Source of the DNA: Bog-793 sp963785415
GTDB lineage: Bacteria > Actinomycetota > Acidimicrobiia > Acidimicrobiales > Bog-793
DNA: 64,000 nucleotides
Assembly: GCA_963785415.1 (NCBI GenBank)
Contig: CAWAVB010000001.1
Span: 124,001-188,000 of the forward strand
Reading direction: 5' to 3'
Part shown: one piece after another, positions 46,837 through 55,032 of the stretch
Layout of the letters: each line of letters starts with the position of its first letter
Numbering within the stretch: the stretch's first letter is position 1
The notes under the pieces: model-generated
Databases searched by the model: none
Seen by the model: only the letters and a program-made list of their open reading frames with translations
What the model was told of the DNA's origin: nothing
Program-made: the position numbers and the translations under genes

Positions 46837-48563
46837 CGGGGCGAAGGATCGGCGTCTACGTCTGTCAGTGTGGTGGCAACATCTCGGACTATGTCGACGT
46901 GGACCGTGTACGCGAGGCAGTGGGAGAAGAAGACGACGTAGTCGTCGCCCGCACGGCCATGTTCACCTGCTCCGATGCGACCCAGCAGGAAATTTGCAAC
47001 GACATCAAAGAGCACGGCCTAGAGGGGCTCGTGGTCGCCTCGTGCTCGCCCAAGCTCCACACCGTCACCTTCCGCGGCGTCGCGAAGCGCGCCGGCCTCA
47101 ACCCTTACTGCTACACCCAGGTCAACCTGCGCGAGCAGTGCTCTTGGGCGCACACCGATGACCATGAGGGCGCCACCGACAAGGCAGTCCGGCTGGTGCG
47201 CGCCGGCGTCGCCCGTACGCGTCTGTTGGAGCCGCTCGAGCCGACCGTCGTCGACACGGTGCCGAGGACGCTCGTTGTCGGCGCCGGCATCGCAGGACTT
47301 CGCGCCGCGATCGGCCTTGCCGACATCGGGCTCGCGGTCGTGGTCATCGAGCGCCAAGCCGAGGTGGGTGGCTGGGTCAAAGACTTCGGCCCAATGTTTC
47401 CCCATGAGCAGGACGGCCGCGAACTGATTGCGGCGCTACTCGAGCAAGTACGTCGGCGCGACAACATCGTGTTGTTCACGAACGCCGAACTGGTGCGCAA
47501 GGCGGGCAGTTTCGGCAACTACGAGGTCGATATCGCCATTGCCGGCAAGTCCGAGGCAATTCAGCGGTTAGAGGTCGGTTCTATCATCGTTGCAACCGGC
47601 TTTGAGAGCTACCAGCCAGCCGAAGGCGAGTACGGCTACGGCATCGACGGTGTCGTGACGCTGCCGGAGTTCAAGGCGATGGTCGACGCCGCAGACGGGC
47701 CGCTTCAGTACCACGGACGAACGATCAAGGACGTGGCCTACATCTACTGCGTCGGCAGTCGCCAGGGCGATGCTGGACCGAATCAGTACTGCTCCCGCTT
47801 CTGCTGCACCGCCGCAGTGCACGCGTCGCTCGAACTGAACGGTAAGGACCCCTCGGCTCGCCAATACCACCTCTACCGGGACATGCGCACGTATGGGAGG
47901 TTCGAGCTCTTGTACGGGGAGTCCCGCGAGAAGGGCGCCCTCTACCTCAAGTTCCCGGCCGAACAGCCACCCGAGGTGAGTAGGGCCATGAGCGGCAAGC
48001 TCGAGGTCAAGGTGTGCGACGAGCTGACGAGTAAGAGCGATCTCAAGCTTCCGGTCGATCTGGTGGTGCTTGTCACCGGCATGGTGCCGCGAGAGAACGA
48101 AGAACTCGTCAAGGCCCTCAAGCTTCCGATCGGCCGGGACGGCTTCTTCAACGAGATCCACCCCAAGCTTCGACCGGTCGAGACGGTCGTGGACGGTGTC
48201 GCGATCTGCGGCGCCTGTCAGTTCCCCAAAACCTCAGGCGAGAGCGTGACCTCTGGTCTGGCGGCTGTGACATGGAGCGCTGCGATGCTCAAGCAGGGCC
48301 GTGCCGAGCTCGACCCGCAGGTGGCCACCATTGACCCGGATCGCTGCACCTGGTGCGGAATCTGCGTCAAGGCCTGTCCCTACGACGCAATCAGCCAGCT
48401 CGACCTGCTGGGCGGCAAGCTCGTGGCGACGATTGCCGCCGCTACCTGCAAGGGCTGCGGCGGCTGTGTGCCGATTTGCCCGGAGCACGCGATCGACCTG
48501 CAGGGCTACACCAGCCGCGAGATGGAGGCCATGATCGACGGCCTGGCGATGGCGGTTCCCTAG
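46833..48563 (+). CDS. hdrA: HdrA-like flavoprotein with C-terminal double [4Fe-4S] ferredoxin domain
   Basis: A 576-residue second HdrA. The N-terminus GVYVCQCGGNISDYVDV is typical of HdrA, followed by VVASCSPKLH, FAD Rossmann VVGAGIAGLRAAIGLAD (~152), IYCVGSRQGD and YCSRFCCTAA, and a C-terminal bacterial ferredoxin domain with CTWCGICVKACP and CKGCGGCVPICP (~510-550). It lacks the internal cluster site that its upstream partner has, so the two may divide roles (compare the paired QmoA/QmoB flavoproteins). Its ATG overlaps the upstream stop by four bases. Confidence 0.88.
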   Translation: MTGRRIGVYVCQCGGNISDYVDVDRVREAVGEEDDVVVARTAMFTCSDATQQEICNDIKEHGLEGLVVASCSPKLHTVTFRGVAKRAGLNPYCYTQVNLREQCSWAHTDDHEGATDKAVRLVRAGVARTRLLEPLEPTVVDTVPRTLVVGAGIAGLRAAIGLADIGLAVVVIERQAEVGGWVKDFGPMFPHEQDGRELIAALLEQVRRRDNIVLFTNAELVRKAGSFGNYEVDIAIAGKSEAIQRLEVGSIIVATGFESYQPAEGEYGYGIDGVVTLPEFKAMVDAADGPLQYHGRTIKDVAYIYCVGSRQGDAGPNQYCSRFCCTAAVHASLELNGKDPSARQYHLYRDMRTYGRFELLYGESREKGALYLKFPAEQPPEVSRAMSGKLEVKVCDELTSKSDLKLPVDLVVLVTGMVPRENEELVKALKLPIGRDGFFNEIHPKLRPVETVVDGVAICGACQFPKTSGESVTSGLAAVTWSAAMLKQGRAELDPQVATIDPDRCTWCGICVKACPYDAISQLDLLGGKLVATIAAATCKGCGGCVPICPEHAIDLQGYTSREMEAMIDGLAMAVP

Positions 48564-48815
48564 ATGACAGAGGAGAACCGTGATGTACGCGAAATCATTC
48601 GCGAAGAGCCACTGCGGCGGCGCCAGATCTTGAAAGCACTCGGTGACGGGCAGATGACGGTGCCCGAGATCGCGGAGGCCATCGCCGCGCCGACCAACGA
48701 GACGATGTACTGGGTGATGGGTATGCGCAAGTACCGCTGGCTCGTGGAGGTCGCCGACGCGACCGACGACGGTTTCTTCCTCTATCGGGCCATCGAGAGG
48801 CAGGGATCCCGATGA
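48564..48815 (+). CDS. Small winged-helix protein inside the Hdr operon
   Basis: An 83-residue protein with a winged-helix-like pattern: RRRQILKALGDGQMTVPEIAEAIAAPTNE forms helix-helix-recognition positions (about residues 18-46), then a strand pair KYRWLVEVADATDDGFFLYR. It starts directly after the second hdrA stop and overlaps hdrC by four bases. Its place inside the electron-transfer operon suggests either a local regulator or a structural subunit of the Hdr complex; I cannot decide. Confidence 0.65.
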   Translation: MTEENRDVREIIREEPLRRRQILKALGDGQMTVPEIAEAIAAPTNETMYWVMGMRKYRWLVEVADATDDGFFLYRAIERQGSR

Positions 48816-49114
48816 CCACCCTCCAGCCGGGACTCGTGGACGAGGTGCGCCAGAGCGCCTCCTTCGATGCCTCCGCCTGCATGAACTGTGGTGTCTGCAC
48901 CGCGATCTGCCCGATGGGTCTCGACCACCTGCCGAGGGAGATCTTCCGCTACGTGCTGCTCGGCATGAAAGAAGAGGTCCTCGCCCATCAAGAGACCGTC
49001 TTCTCCTGCCTGCTCTGCAAGTTGTGCGAAGTGAGCTGCCCGGCGGGCGTGCACATAACCGAGAACGTCCGCGCGCTACGGCACTACTTCGACCGGAACG
49101 TTTTCGGGGTCTGA
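48812..49114 (+). CDS. hdrC: HdrC-like [4Fe-4S] ferredoxin subunit
   Basis: A 100-residue iron-sulfur protein with two complete cluster motifs, CMNCGVCTAICP (~23-34) and CLLCKLCEVSCP (~67-78), and the HdrC-type continuation AGVHITENVRALRHY. HdrC wires electrons between HdrA and the HdrB catalytic subunit. The ATG at 48812 overlaps the upstream stop (ATGA). hdrB begins 13 bases after its end. Confidence 0.9.
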   Translation: MTTLQPGLVDEVRQSASFDASACMNCGVCTAICPMGLDHLPREIFRYVLLGMKEEVLAHQETVFSCLLCKLCEVSCPAGVHITENVRALRHYFDRNVFGV

Positions 49115-49127
49115 GGAGGCGCGTGCG

Positions 49128-50087
49128 ATGCCGCTGGACACAGGCGACACGATCGGGATCCTGGCGGACAACCTTCGCCTCCGCCGGTCTGTGCTGCCGA
49201 TCCCGGTCAAGAGCGCCATTGCATGGACGAAGGGTCTCGATCTTCCGCGCGGCGGTGAGCGGGTGCTCTATACAGGCCAGATGTACCAGCTCATCCCTTA
49301 CATCGAGGACTTGGTCGTGGCCGAAGAGAAGCTCGGCGACTCCTTCCTGGCGCGCTTCGCCGGCTTCGGGCGCCAAGTGAACAAGATCCTGAACATCTCG
49401 TCTTTCATGGCGCACCCGACCAAGGCCGAGCGATCTGTCTACGACCGAGTCCCGCGCAACGTGGCCCTCCTCTTGCGTCGGGCCGGGGTCAGCTTTGGCG
49501 CGCTCTATGAGGACGATCTTTACTCGGGAGCCCTGATCTACGACCTTGGTGCCGACGAAGTGCTGAGGGCGCACGCCCAAAAGGTTCAAGCAGTCTTCAA
49601 CAAGCACGGCGTCAAAGAAGTGATCACGATCGACCCTCACACCACGAACATGCTCCGTTCCGTCTATCCGACGCTGATCGACGGTTACGACATCAAGGTG
49701 CGCAACTACCTCGAGGTGCTGGCGGAGGTGGATCCCGCCCCGAATCGGATGCTCGACGACGAGGTCGTCATCCACGATTCCTGCATCTTCGCCCGCTACG
49801 AGGGTGTGGTCGACGCGCCACGCCGGTTGCTCGGAGGCGCCGGTATGAGCGTGCGCGAGCCCGAGCACGCCGGAACCTCGAGTTGGTGCTGCGGCGGCCC
49901 GGTGGAGTCGCTCTATCCGAAGAAGGCTTCCGGCCAAGCCGTGCGACGGGTGGAGGAATTGCGCGCCGTCGCCACCACCGGAGTCACGATGTGCCCGCTC
50001 TGCTACATCAACCTGCAGAAAGCGGCCAAGGACACCATGCGGTTCGACGACATCTCCGATTATCTTCTTCGGGCCTTCGAAGCCTGA
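49128..50087 (+). CDS. hdrB: HdrB-like subunit with one intact CCG domain
   Basis: A 319-residue protein of the heterodisulfide-reductase B / CCG-domain family. The C-terminal CCG domain is intact: HDSCIFARYEG, SWCCGGPVES and TMCPLCYINLQKAAKD supply the cysteines of a non-cubane cluster. The N-terminal half has the same fold pattern but lost the cysteines (YTGQMYQ, DLYSGALIYD, IDPHTTNML at the expected places). Authentic HdrB has two such clusters, so the substrate chemistry here probably differs; a protein persulfide is a candidate substrate. The start is ATG at 49128 with GAGGAGG-like sequence upstream. Confidence 0.85.
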   Translation: MPLDTGDTIGILADNLRLRRSVLPIPVKSAIAWTKGLDLPRGGERVLYTGQMYQLIPYIEDLVVAEEKLGDSFLARFAGFGRQVNKILNISSFMAHPTKAERSVYDRVPRNVALLLRRAGVSFGALYEDDLYSGALIYDLGADEVLRAHAQKVQAVFNKHGVKEVITIDPHTTNMLRSVYPTLIDGYDIKVRNYLEVLAEVDPAPNRMLDDEVVIHDSCIFARYEGVVDAPRRLLGGAGMSVREPEHAGTSSWCCGGPVESLYPKKASGQAVRRVEELRAVATTGVTMCPLCYINLQKAAKDTMRFDDISDYLLRAFEA

Positions 50088-50109
50088 GATACCAGAGAGG
50101 CGGTAGGCA

Positions 50110-50586
50110 ATGGACACGAGCAAGAAGACGCTAATTGTCTTCAGCGGCGATCTCGACAGGGCAATCGCTGCCTTCATAATCGCGAACGGCGCGGCGGCGA
50201 TGGGTGACGAGGTGACGATGTTCTTCACCTTCTGGGGCCTCAGCCTTCTCCGCAAGCCCCAGGCCCCCAAACACAAGAAAGGCTTCCTCCAGGGCATGTT
50301 CGGCTCAATGATGCCGAGCGGATCGGAACAACTCGGCCTCTCGAAGATGAACTTTGCTGGTATGGGTCCCCGGATGATGCGCAGGGTGATGCGACAACAG
50401 AACGTCATGTCGCTCGAGGACCTGATGGCAAGCGCTCGGGAACAGGGCGTGAAGATGATCGCCTGCAAGATGTCGATGGACTTCCTCGGCTTTCATGAGG
50501 ACGAACTGATCGACGGCCTCGATTTCGTCGGTGTCGCCACGTACCTCGCCGAGGCGGACAAGGCCAACGTCAACCTCTTCATCTGA
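50110..50586 (+). CDS. DsrE2-like sulfurtransferase (DsrE/DsrF/DrsH family)
   Basis: A 158-residue DsrE-family protein. The start KKTLIVFSGDLDRAIAAFII and the internal GDEVTMFFTFWGLSLLRK match the DsrE2 branch, often membrane-associated; a Met/Gly-rich loop follows. The conserved cysteine is Cys119 in MIACKMSMDFLGF. DsrE2 proteins relay sulfur with TusA and rhodanese in sulfur oxidisers. The ATG at 50110 is preceded by AGAGAGGCGG. It is probably the last gene of the tusA operon. Confidence 0.88.
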   Translation: MDTSKKTLIVFSGDLDRAIAAFIIANGAAAMGDEVTMFFTFWGLSLLRKPQAPKHKKGFLQGMFGSMMPSGSEQLGLSKMNFAGMGPRMMRRVMRQQNVMSLEDLMASAREQGVKMIACKMSMDFLGFHEDELIDGLDFVGVATYLAEADKANVNLFI

Positions 50587-50706
50587 CGCTTCATCGGTGC
50601 GCAGGCGGTCCGTGAGAGTGAACTGCCGGGGTGGCGGGCGGAACCGTCGAGATACCGGTCGTCGCGAACACCGGGCGGCCGCCGCTCGTAAGTCGTATTG
50701 CTTCTG

Positions 50707-50722
50707 ATACCCTATGGGGTAT
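50707..50722 (+). promoter_or_regulatory. CstR-type operator 3
   Basis: ATACCC-TATG-GGGTAT is a perfect inverted repeat with the same architecture as operator 1. Its last two bases are the first two of the next gene's ATG, so the transcript may be leaderless and repression would act at the start site itself. Confidence 0.75.
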
Positions 50723-50903
50723 GTGTAGAGCCGTTACATGTAGAGCCTGTGGCAGGCTGACCTGGAAGGGATGCGGTGCCCACGTCGAGCAGGTGCTTGT
50801 CGACGTGCCGCCTGCGGAGCGTTGCCACTGCAGGTCCGAGAAGGCACCAGAAACCGCGACCGACCGAGCGCAAGCCCTGGTTCACCCGCAGATGAGGACG
50901 TGA
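50721..50903 (+). CDS. Small Cys-rich protein (about 60 residues)
   Basis: Begins MCRAVTCRACGRLTWKGCGA, followed by HVEQVLVDVPPAERCHC. Cysteines at 2, 7, 10, 18 and two near 39-41 could bind zinc or carry persulfide. Short proteins starting MCRAVTC-x-x-CGK-TWxGCG are widespread in actinobacteria, without an assigned function that I know. The ATG overlaps the CstR-type palindrome and no ribosome site precedes it, as expected for a leaderless mRNA. It ends one base before the CoA-disulfide reductase gene. Confidence 0.72.
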   Translation: MCRAVTCRACGRLTWKGCGAHVEQVLVDVPPAERCHCRSEKAPETATDRAQALVHPQMRT

Positions 50904-50904
50904 A

Positions 50905-52602
50905 GTGGTGATGGCCGGAACTCCCGAGACGACTCAGGCGCCCAAGAATGTCGTGATCGTCGGGGGTGTCGCCGGAGGAATGTCTACGGCCACCCGGCTT
51001 CGCCGCCTTGATGCTTGCGCCCATATCATCGTGTTCGAACGCTCGGGGCACGTCTCGTTCGCGAATTGCGGCCTGCCGTACTTCGTGGGTGGCATCATCG
51101 AAGACGAGGAGGACCTGGCCCTCCGGACTCCCCAGCAGCTCTTCGATCGGTTCTCGCTCGATGTGAGGGTCCATGACGAGGTCGTTGCCATCGACCGCGC
51201 GGACCACACCGTCACGACCCGATCAACGGTCACGGGCGAGGAGAGCACAGTCCCCTACGACAAGCTCGTGCTCAGCATGGGCGCCGCTCCCGTACGCCCT
51301 CCCATCCCCGGATACGACCGGGCCCGTACTCTTCGGACCGTCGAGGATGCCGCGCGGCTCGCCTCCGACGTCGACTTCGCGCCGACAACCGCCGTCGTGA
51401 TAGGGGCCGGTTTCATCGGGCTCGAGGTGGCTGAGAACCTCGTCCTTCGGGGCATAGACGTCACGATCGTCGAGGCGACCCCGCAGGTGCTCCCGCCGCT
51501 CGATCCTGAGCTTGCGATTCTGGTGTGCGACGAGCTCGTTGCTCATGGTGTGCACGTGGAGACCGGAGCGACCGTCTCGTCAATAGGCGAACGCACGGTG
51601 ACCCTTGCGGATGGGCGCGTCCTCGCCGCCGACCTCGTCGTCGGTGCCATCGGCGTGCGGCCCGACGTCCGACTAGCCGAACTCGCTGGCCTGGAGCTCG
51701 GCCCGAGTGGCGGCATTGCGGTCAACGAAGCGAATCAGACCAACGACCCGGACATCTACGCCGTTGGCGACGCCGTCGAGAAGCCCGACGCCATCTCGCA
51801 CGCGACGTCTCTCATCGCGCTCGCCAACGTGGCCAACCGCCAGGGACGGCGGGTCGCTGACCACATCGCCGGACGACCCTCGCGCCCCGTCGCTTCGCTC
51901 GGGACGGCCGTCGTGAGGGTCTTCGATGTCGTGGCCGCGACGGCCGGCTGGAGCGAGCGGCGCCTGCGAGCAGCCGGCCGACGCTTCCGGGTAATTCACT
52001 CGCATCCCTTCGACCATGCCACCTACTACCCCGGGGCGACCCGCATGGCGGCAAAGCTCATCTTCGACCCGGATGATGGGACGATCCTCGGTGCCCAGAT
52101 CGTCGGCCACAACGGCGTCGACAAGAGGATCGACGTGATCGCGACTGCGATGTCGGCCGGCATGACCGCCGACTGCCTTGCAGACCTCGAACTCGCGTAC
52201 GCACCACCGTTCTCCTCAGCCAAGGACCCCGTCAACCTTCTCGGATACATGGCCGGGAACGTTCTGAACGGCGACTGTGACGTCGTGGCCCCACAAGAGA
52301 TTGACTTGCTCGTCGAGCAGGGATGGGTTCTTCTCGACGTGCGGACCCGAGCAGAACATGCCGCTGGCGCGATCACAGGATCGGTCAACGCGCCTGTCGA
52401 TTCGCTGCGGGACGATCTCGATGCACTCGGAAAGGGGCCCTTCCTCATCTACTGCGAGGTGGGTCAACGGGGCCACACGGCCACTGCCCTCTTGCACGAG
52501 CTTGGGATAGAGGCACGCAACCTCGACGGCGGCTACCAGACGTGGTTGGCATTCGCCCGCGCTGACAGCTCGGCTAAAGCTGTGAGGAGCCATCTCATCT
52601 AG
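50905..52602 (+). CDS. CoA-disulfide reductase with C-terminal rhodanese domain
   Basis: A 565-residue FAD- and NAD(P)H-dependent pyridine-nucleotide disulfide oxidoreductase. FAD site VIVGGVAGGMSTATRLRRL; single redox Cys55 in SFANCGLPYFVGG; NAD(P)H site VVIGAGFIGLEVAENL near 170; C-terminal dimer domain to about 450. The rhodanese domain (470-555) has its active Cys517 in YCEVGQRGHT. CoADR-rhodanese fusions reduce CoA persulfide or polysulfide and handle sulfane sulfur. GTG 50905 or the internal ATG 50911 may be used. Operator 3 upstream places it under the CstR-like repressor, like coa/cst genes in Staphylococcus. Confidence 0.92.
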   Translation: MVMAGTPETTQAPKNVVIVGGVAGGMSTATRLRRLDACAHIIVFERSGHVSFANCGLPYFVGGIIEDEEDLALRTPQQLFDRFSLDVRVHDEVVAIDRADHTVTTRSTVTGEESTVPYDKLVLSMGAAPVRPPIPGYDRARTLRTVEDAARLASDVDFAPTTAVVIGAGFIGLEVAENLVLRGIDVTIVEATPQVLPPLDPELAILVCDELVAHGVHVETGATVSSIGERTVTLADGRVLAADLVVGAIGVRPDVRLAELAGLELGPSGGIAVNEANQTNDPDIYAVGDAVEKPDAISHATSLIALANVANRQGRRVADHIAGRPSRPVASLGTAVVRVFDVVAATAGWSERRLRAAGRRFRVIHSHPFDHATYYPGATRMAAKLIFDPDDGTILGAQIVGHNGVDKRIDVIATAMSAGMTADCLADLELAYAPPFSSAKDPVNLLGYMAGNVLNGDCDVVAPQEIDLLVEQGWVLLDVRTRAEHAAGAITGSVNAPVDSLRDDLDALGKGPFLIYCEVGQRGHTATALLHELGIEARNLDGGYQTWLAFARADSSAKAVRSHLI

Positions 52603-52890
52603 ACGGCTGCCTCTGGCGAGCTATCGCTAGGTTGCGAGCGACTCAACCTTTCGTCCCACACCGTTCGCAACGCGATCAACGCAATACGTCAGCGGCTCGT
52701 CGCGATTGGTATTCCAGGGATGGTGGGTTCTGAAGGCAAGGACGATCTCGCGCGATACGCGTTATCCTCGGGATCTGTCCTAGCAACGGTCTCAGAACAA
52801 TCGTCGGGGGACCGTCTAGCACGCGGAGCAAGAACGTATGAAGGTCGTTGGGGTTGCCTCCAAGTGAGCACTAAACAGCGCCCTCACTGA
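52603..52890 (+). pseudogene. Possible helix-turn-helix remnant
   Basis: Directly after the reductase stop, the same frame stays open to 52890 and includes ELSLGCERLNLSSHTVRNAI, which resembles the recognition helix of LuxR-type regulators (LSxxEIAxRLNLSxHTVRN). There is no start codon before that segment, so it is probably the tail end of a lost regulator gene. The call is tentative. Confidence 0.35.
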
Positions 52891-52923
52891 ACGGTGGCGA
52901 AGCCTTCGAGTCGAGGAGGGCAC

Positions 52924-55032
52924 ATGTCGAGGAAGCGTTCGGCGTTCGTAGTCGGATGCACCTTTGTGACAATCGTCTCGTTAGGAGTCCTGATCATTCC
53001 GGTCGCCGGAGGCGCTGCGCGCACCGTGCCTCCGAGCCGAACGGTCGCACCATTCGATACGCATGGGGCCGCGCGCTCGGCGGCGTTTAATGCCTACGAC
53101 GTTTCGAAGCCGATTGCATCGCTCGGCGACGGTTTCGCATCATTTGCGATCCGAGACGTGAGCGTGAATCGTCGTCTCTATCGAGAAAGCATTCAGCCGG
53201 GAACCTATACCGGGACCATCAGGTACTCAGCCGATGGCGTGGATGTGAGCGGCGACTGGACGATGACGATCTACAGCAGTGGGCAGGCGAAAGGTGGCTT
53301 TGGTATCCGTGTGTCGTTCAACATACCTGCGGCTGCCGGATGCACCAATTCACCGTCTACCGTCTCTGTCGATGTGAGCGGGACGTTCTCGGGAACAGTC
53401 GAAGGTGCCAATGTGGTTGGAGCATGGGACGTTTCCGAATCGTTTGTGCCGAGCACCCTTACGACGACGTGCGCTGGAATCTCCACGCCCGAGCCACTGC
53501 CTGCGATACCGTCCAGGGCCTATCCGGCGAGCTTTCCGCTGGGGACGCTGCAAAAGGGTGGCTCGGCCACGATCGCCAACGTGGGAACGTTCACGCTGAC
53601 GAAGGCCCCGAGTAGCACGACGGGTTCGTCAACGACCACCACGACGAAGATCGCCTCGCCGCCTTCTCCTCCTTCATCTCCGCTCCCCGCCATCTCGGTA
53701 CCGCCACCGGTAGCACCGAGACCGTGCCATGCGATCTCGGACACGGCCGTGGGAGGGGCCATCAACATCTGCGCTCCCGGATCCCTGCCCGGCATTTCGA
53801 GCGACGGTGTGACCGAGGTCCAAGATGGCAAGACGCTAGGGACTTCTAGCAGTTTGGCTCAGGGCGCCACGGTCATGACCAACTCGGGTTACGCGGCCTA
53901 TTCGGATCCGGTGACCCAGTCGGCTGACACGCTCGGTCCCGACACGACGGTGACGTCAACCGTCGGGGCACTCACGTCAACGGGCCTCGCAGAATGCGAG
54001 ACGGCGTCTTCTGACTGCGCGAGCGCGGCAGCGATTCATTTTCTGCCGTTCGTGGCGGTAGGCCTCGTCCTCGCCGCGGTCGGAGCGCCTGCTGCCGCGA
54101 TACTCGTTCTCGGCGTCGGTGTCGTCGATCTGGAACAGAAGGTATTCAACGGCTCCATTCCCAAGGTCGCTCAGATACTCGAAGCCGGAGATGGGCAAGA
54201 CATCATTGCCCCCGTTGACACGACCGCGAGCGGAGGAAGTTCGCGACTCGCCCATCTCGCAAAGGCTGTAGGGATCACCAATGTCGAGGTAAGAGCAACG
54301 AGCGCAGGTGTGTCGGTTTACGTCATTTCGGGGAGGTGTGTCGTCGTCAACCGAGCGTCTGGAAGTTCTGTGAAGCTCTCGGCAGGTGAGGATCTGTTCA
54401 TTCCGAGCAACGCCGCTCAAGCTCGCCACGAGAAGCTGAAGAGCAGCGTCCATACGTTCAACCTCAAGTCGGTCAAACGGTGGTGGGGGACAAAGGCACC
54501 GAGTTCGACTCAGACGATGGTCAGAGTGTTCGTCCCTTGGCGGCCGAACGGTTCGCTCAGCTCGGGCATCTCGGTCGTAAAGCGAGTTTCGGGTTCCTGC
54601 TGGACGGGTTCGATCGCCGTCGACGAACAAAATGCGTGGCGATGCGTGGCCAGCAACGAAATCTTGGACCCTTGCTTTGCCCCGAAGTTCTCGGCGAACG
54701 TGGTGGACCTTGCTTGTGACCCGGCGCCTTGGAACGGAAAGGTCGTCCTCTTGCGTCTCACGAAAGTGTTGCCTCTGTCAGAGGCGAATCCGGTCAATTC
54801 AACAGTGAGCACTGCACGCAGTTGGGCGATCGAACTTGTCAACGACGACAAGTGCTTTCTGGGTACAGGAGCGAACGCCGCCATCGACGACGTCCAAATG
54901 GTCTACTACTGCGCCTCCGGCAGTGCTGCTGGTCCGCTCGACGTGGGACACGAGCCGTGGACCGTCGAGTATGAGAAGCAGGGAACCGACTTTCTTCAGC
55001 CAATGGACGTTTCAGTAGCCTGGTCTGGATGA
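52924..55032 (+). CDS. Large secreted protein of unknown function, with FecR-like segment
   Basis: A 702-residue exported protein. The ATG at 52924 has CGAGGAGGG just upstream and begins a signal peptide (MSRKRSAFVVGCTFVTIVSLG, trimmed here to its first 20 residues as evidence). Residues 60-220 are beta-rich; a Ser/Thr/Pro-rich linker follows (SSTTTTTKIASPPSPPSSP). A hydrophobic helix lies near 375-400 (FLPFVAVGLVLAAVGAPAA). Then comes a FecR-like or adhesin-like segment (VYVISGRCVVVNRASGSSV, LSAGEDLFIP). I recognise no full-length family. It sits between the sulfur module and IS debris. Confidence 0.65.
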   Translation: MSRKRSAFVVGCTFVTIVSLGVLIIPVAGGAARTVPPSRTVAPFDTHGAARSAAFNAYDVSKPIASLGDGFASFAIRDVSVNRRLYRESIQPGTYTGTIRYSADGVDVSGDWTMTIYSSGQAKGGFGIRVSFNIPAAAGCTNSPSTVSVDVSGTFSGTVEGANVVGAWDVSESFVPSTLTTTCAGISTPEPLPAIPSRAYPASFPLGTLQKGGSATIANVGTFTLTKAPSSTTGSSTTTTTKIASPPSPPSSPLPAISVPPPVAPRPCHAISDTAVGGAINICAPGSLPGISSDGVTEVQDGKTLGTSSSLAQGATVMTNSGYAAYSDPVTQSADTLGPDTTVTSTVGALTSTGLAECETASSDCASAAAIHFLPFVAVGLVLAAVGAPAAAILVLGVGVVDLEQKVFNGSIPKVAQILEAGDGQDIIAPVDTTASGGSSRLAHLAKAVGITNVEVRATSAGVSVYVISGRCVVVNRASGSSVKLSAGEDLFIPSNAAQARHEKLKSSVHTFNLKSVKRWWGTKAPSSTQTMVRVFVPWRPNGSLSSGISVVKRVSGSCWTGSIAVDEQNAWRCVASNEILDPCFAPKFSANVVDLACDPAPWNGKVVLLRLTKVLPLSEANPVNSTVSTARSWAIELVNDDKCFLGTGANAAIDDVQMVYYCASGSAAGPLDVGHEPWTVEYEKQGTDFLQPMDVSVAWSG

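Noticed and set aside
48234..50468. Long minus-strand open frame opposite hdrC, hdrB and dsrE
   Set aside because: It mirrors the coding strand of recognisable genes and has no start context or motif of its own.
43424..50586. Classical sHdr (lipoate-type) cluster
   Set aside because: No lipoate-binding protein or lipoate ligase gene is present, and the HdrA-GltD and MvhD components are not part of that cluster type.
53620..53720. CRISPR-like or short tandem repeat array
   Set aside because: The Thr/Ser/Pro-rich coding linker gives low-complexity bases, but there are no regular repeats and spacers; no CRISPR array was seen anywhere in the window.
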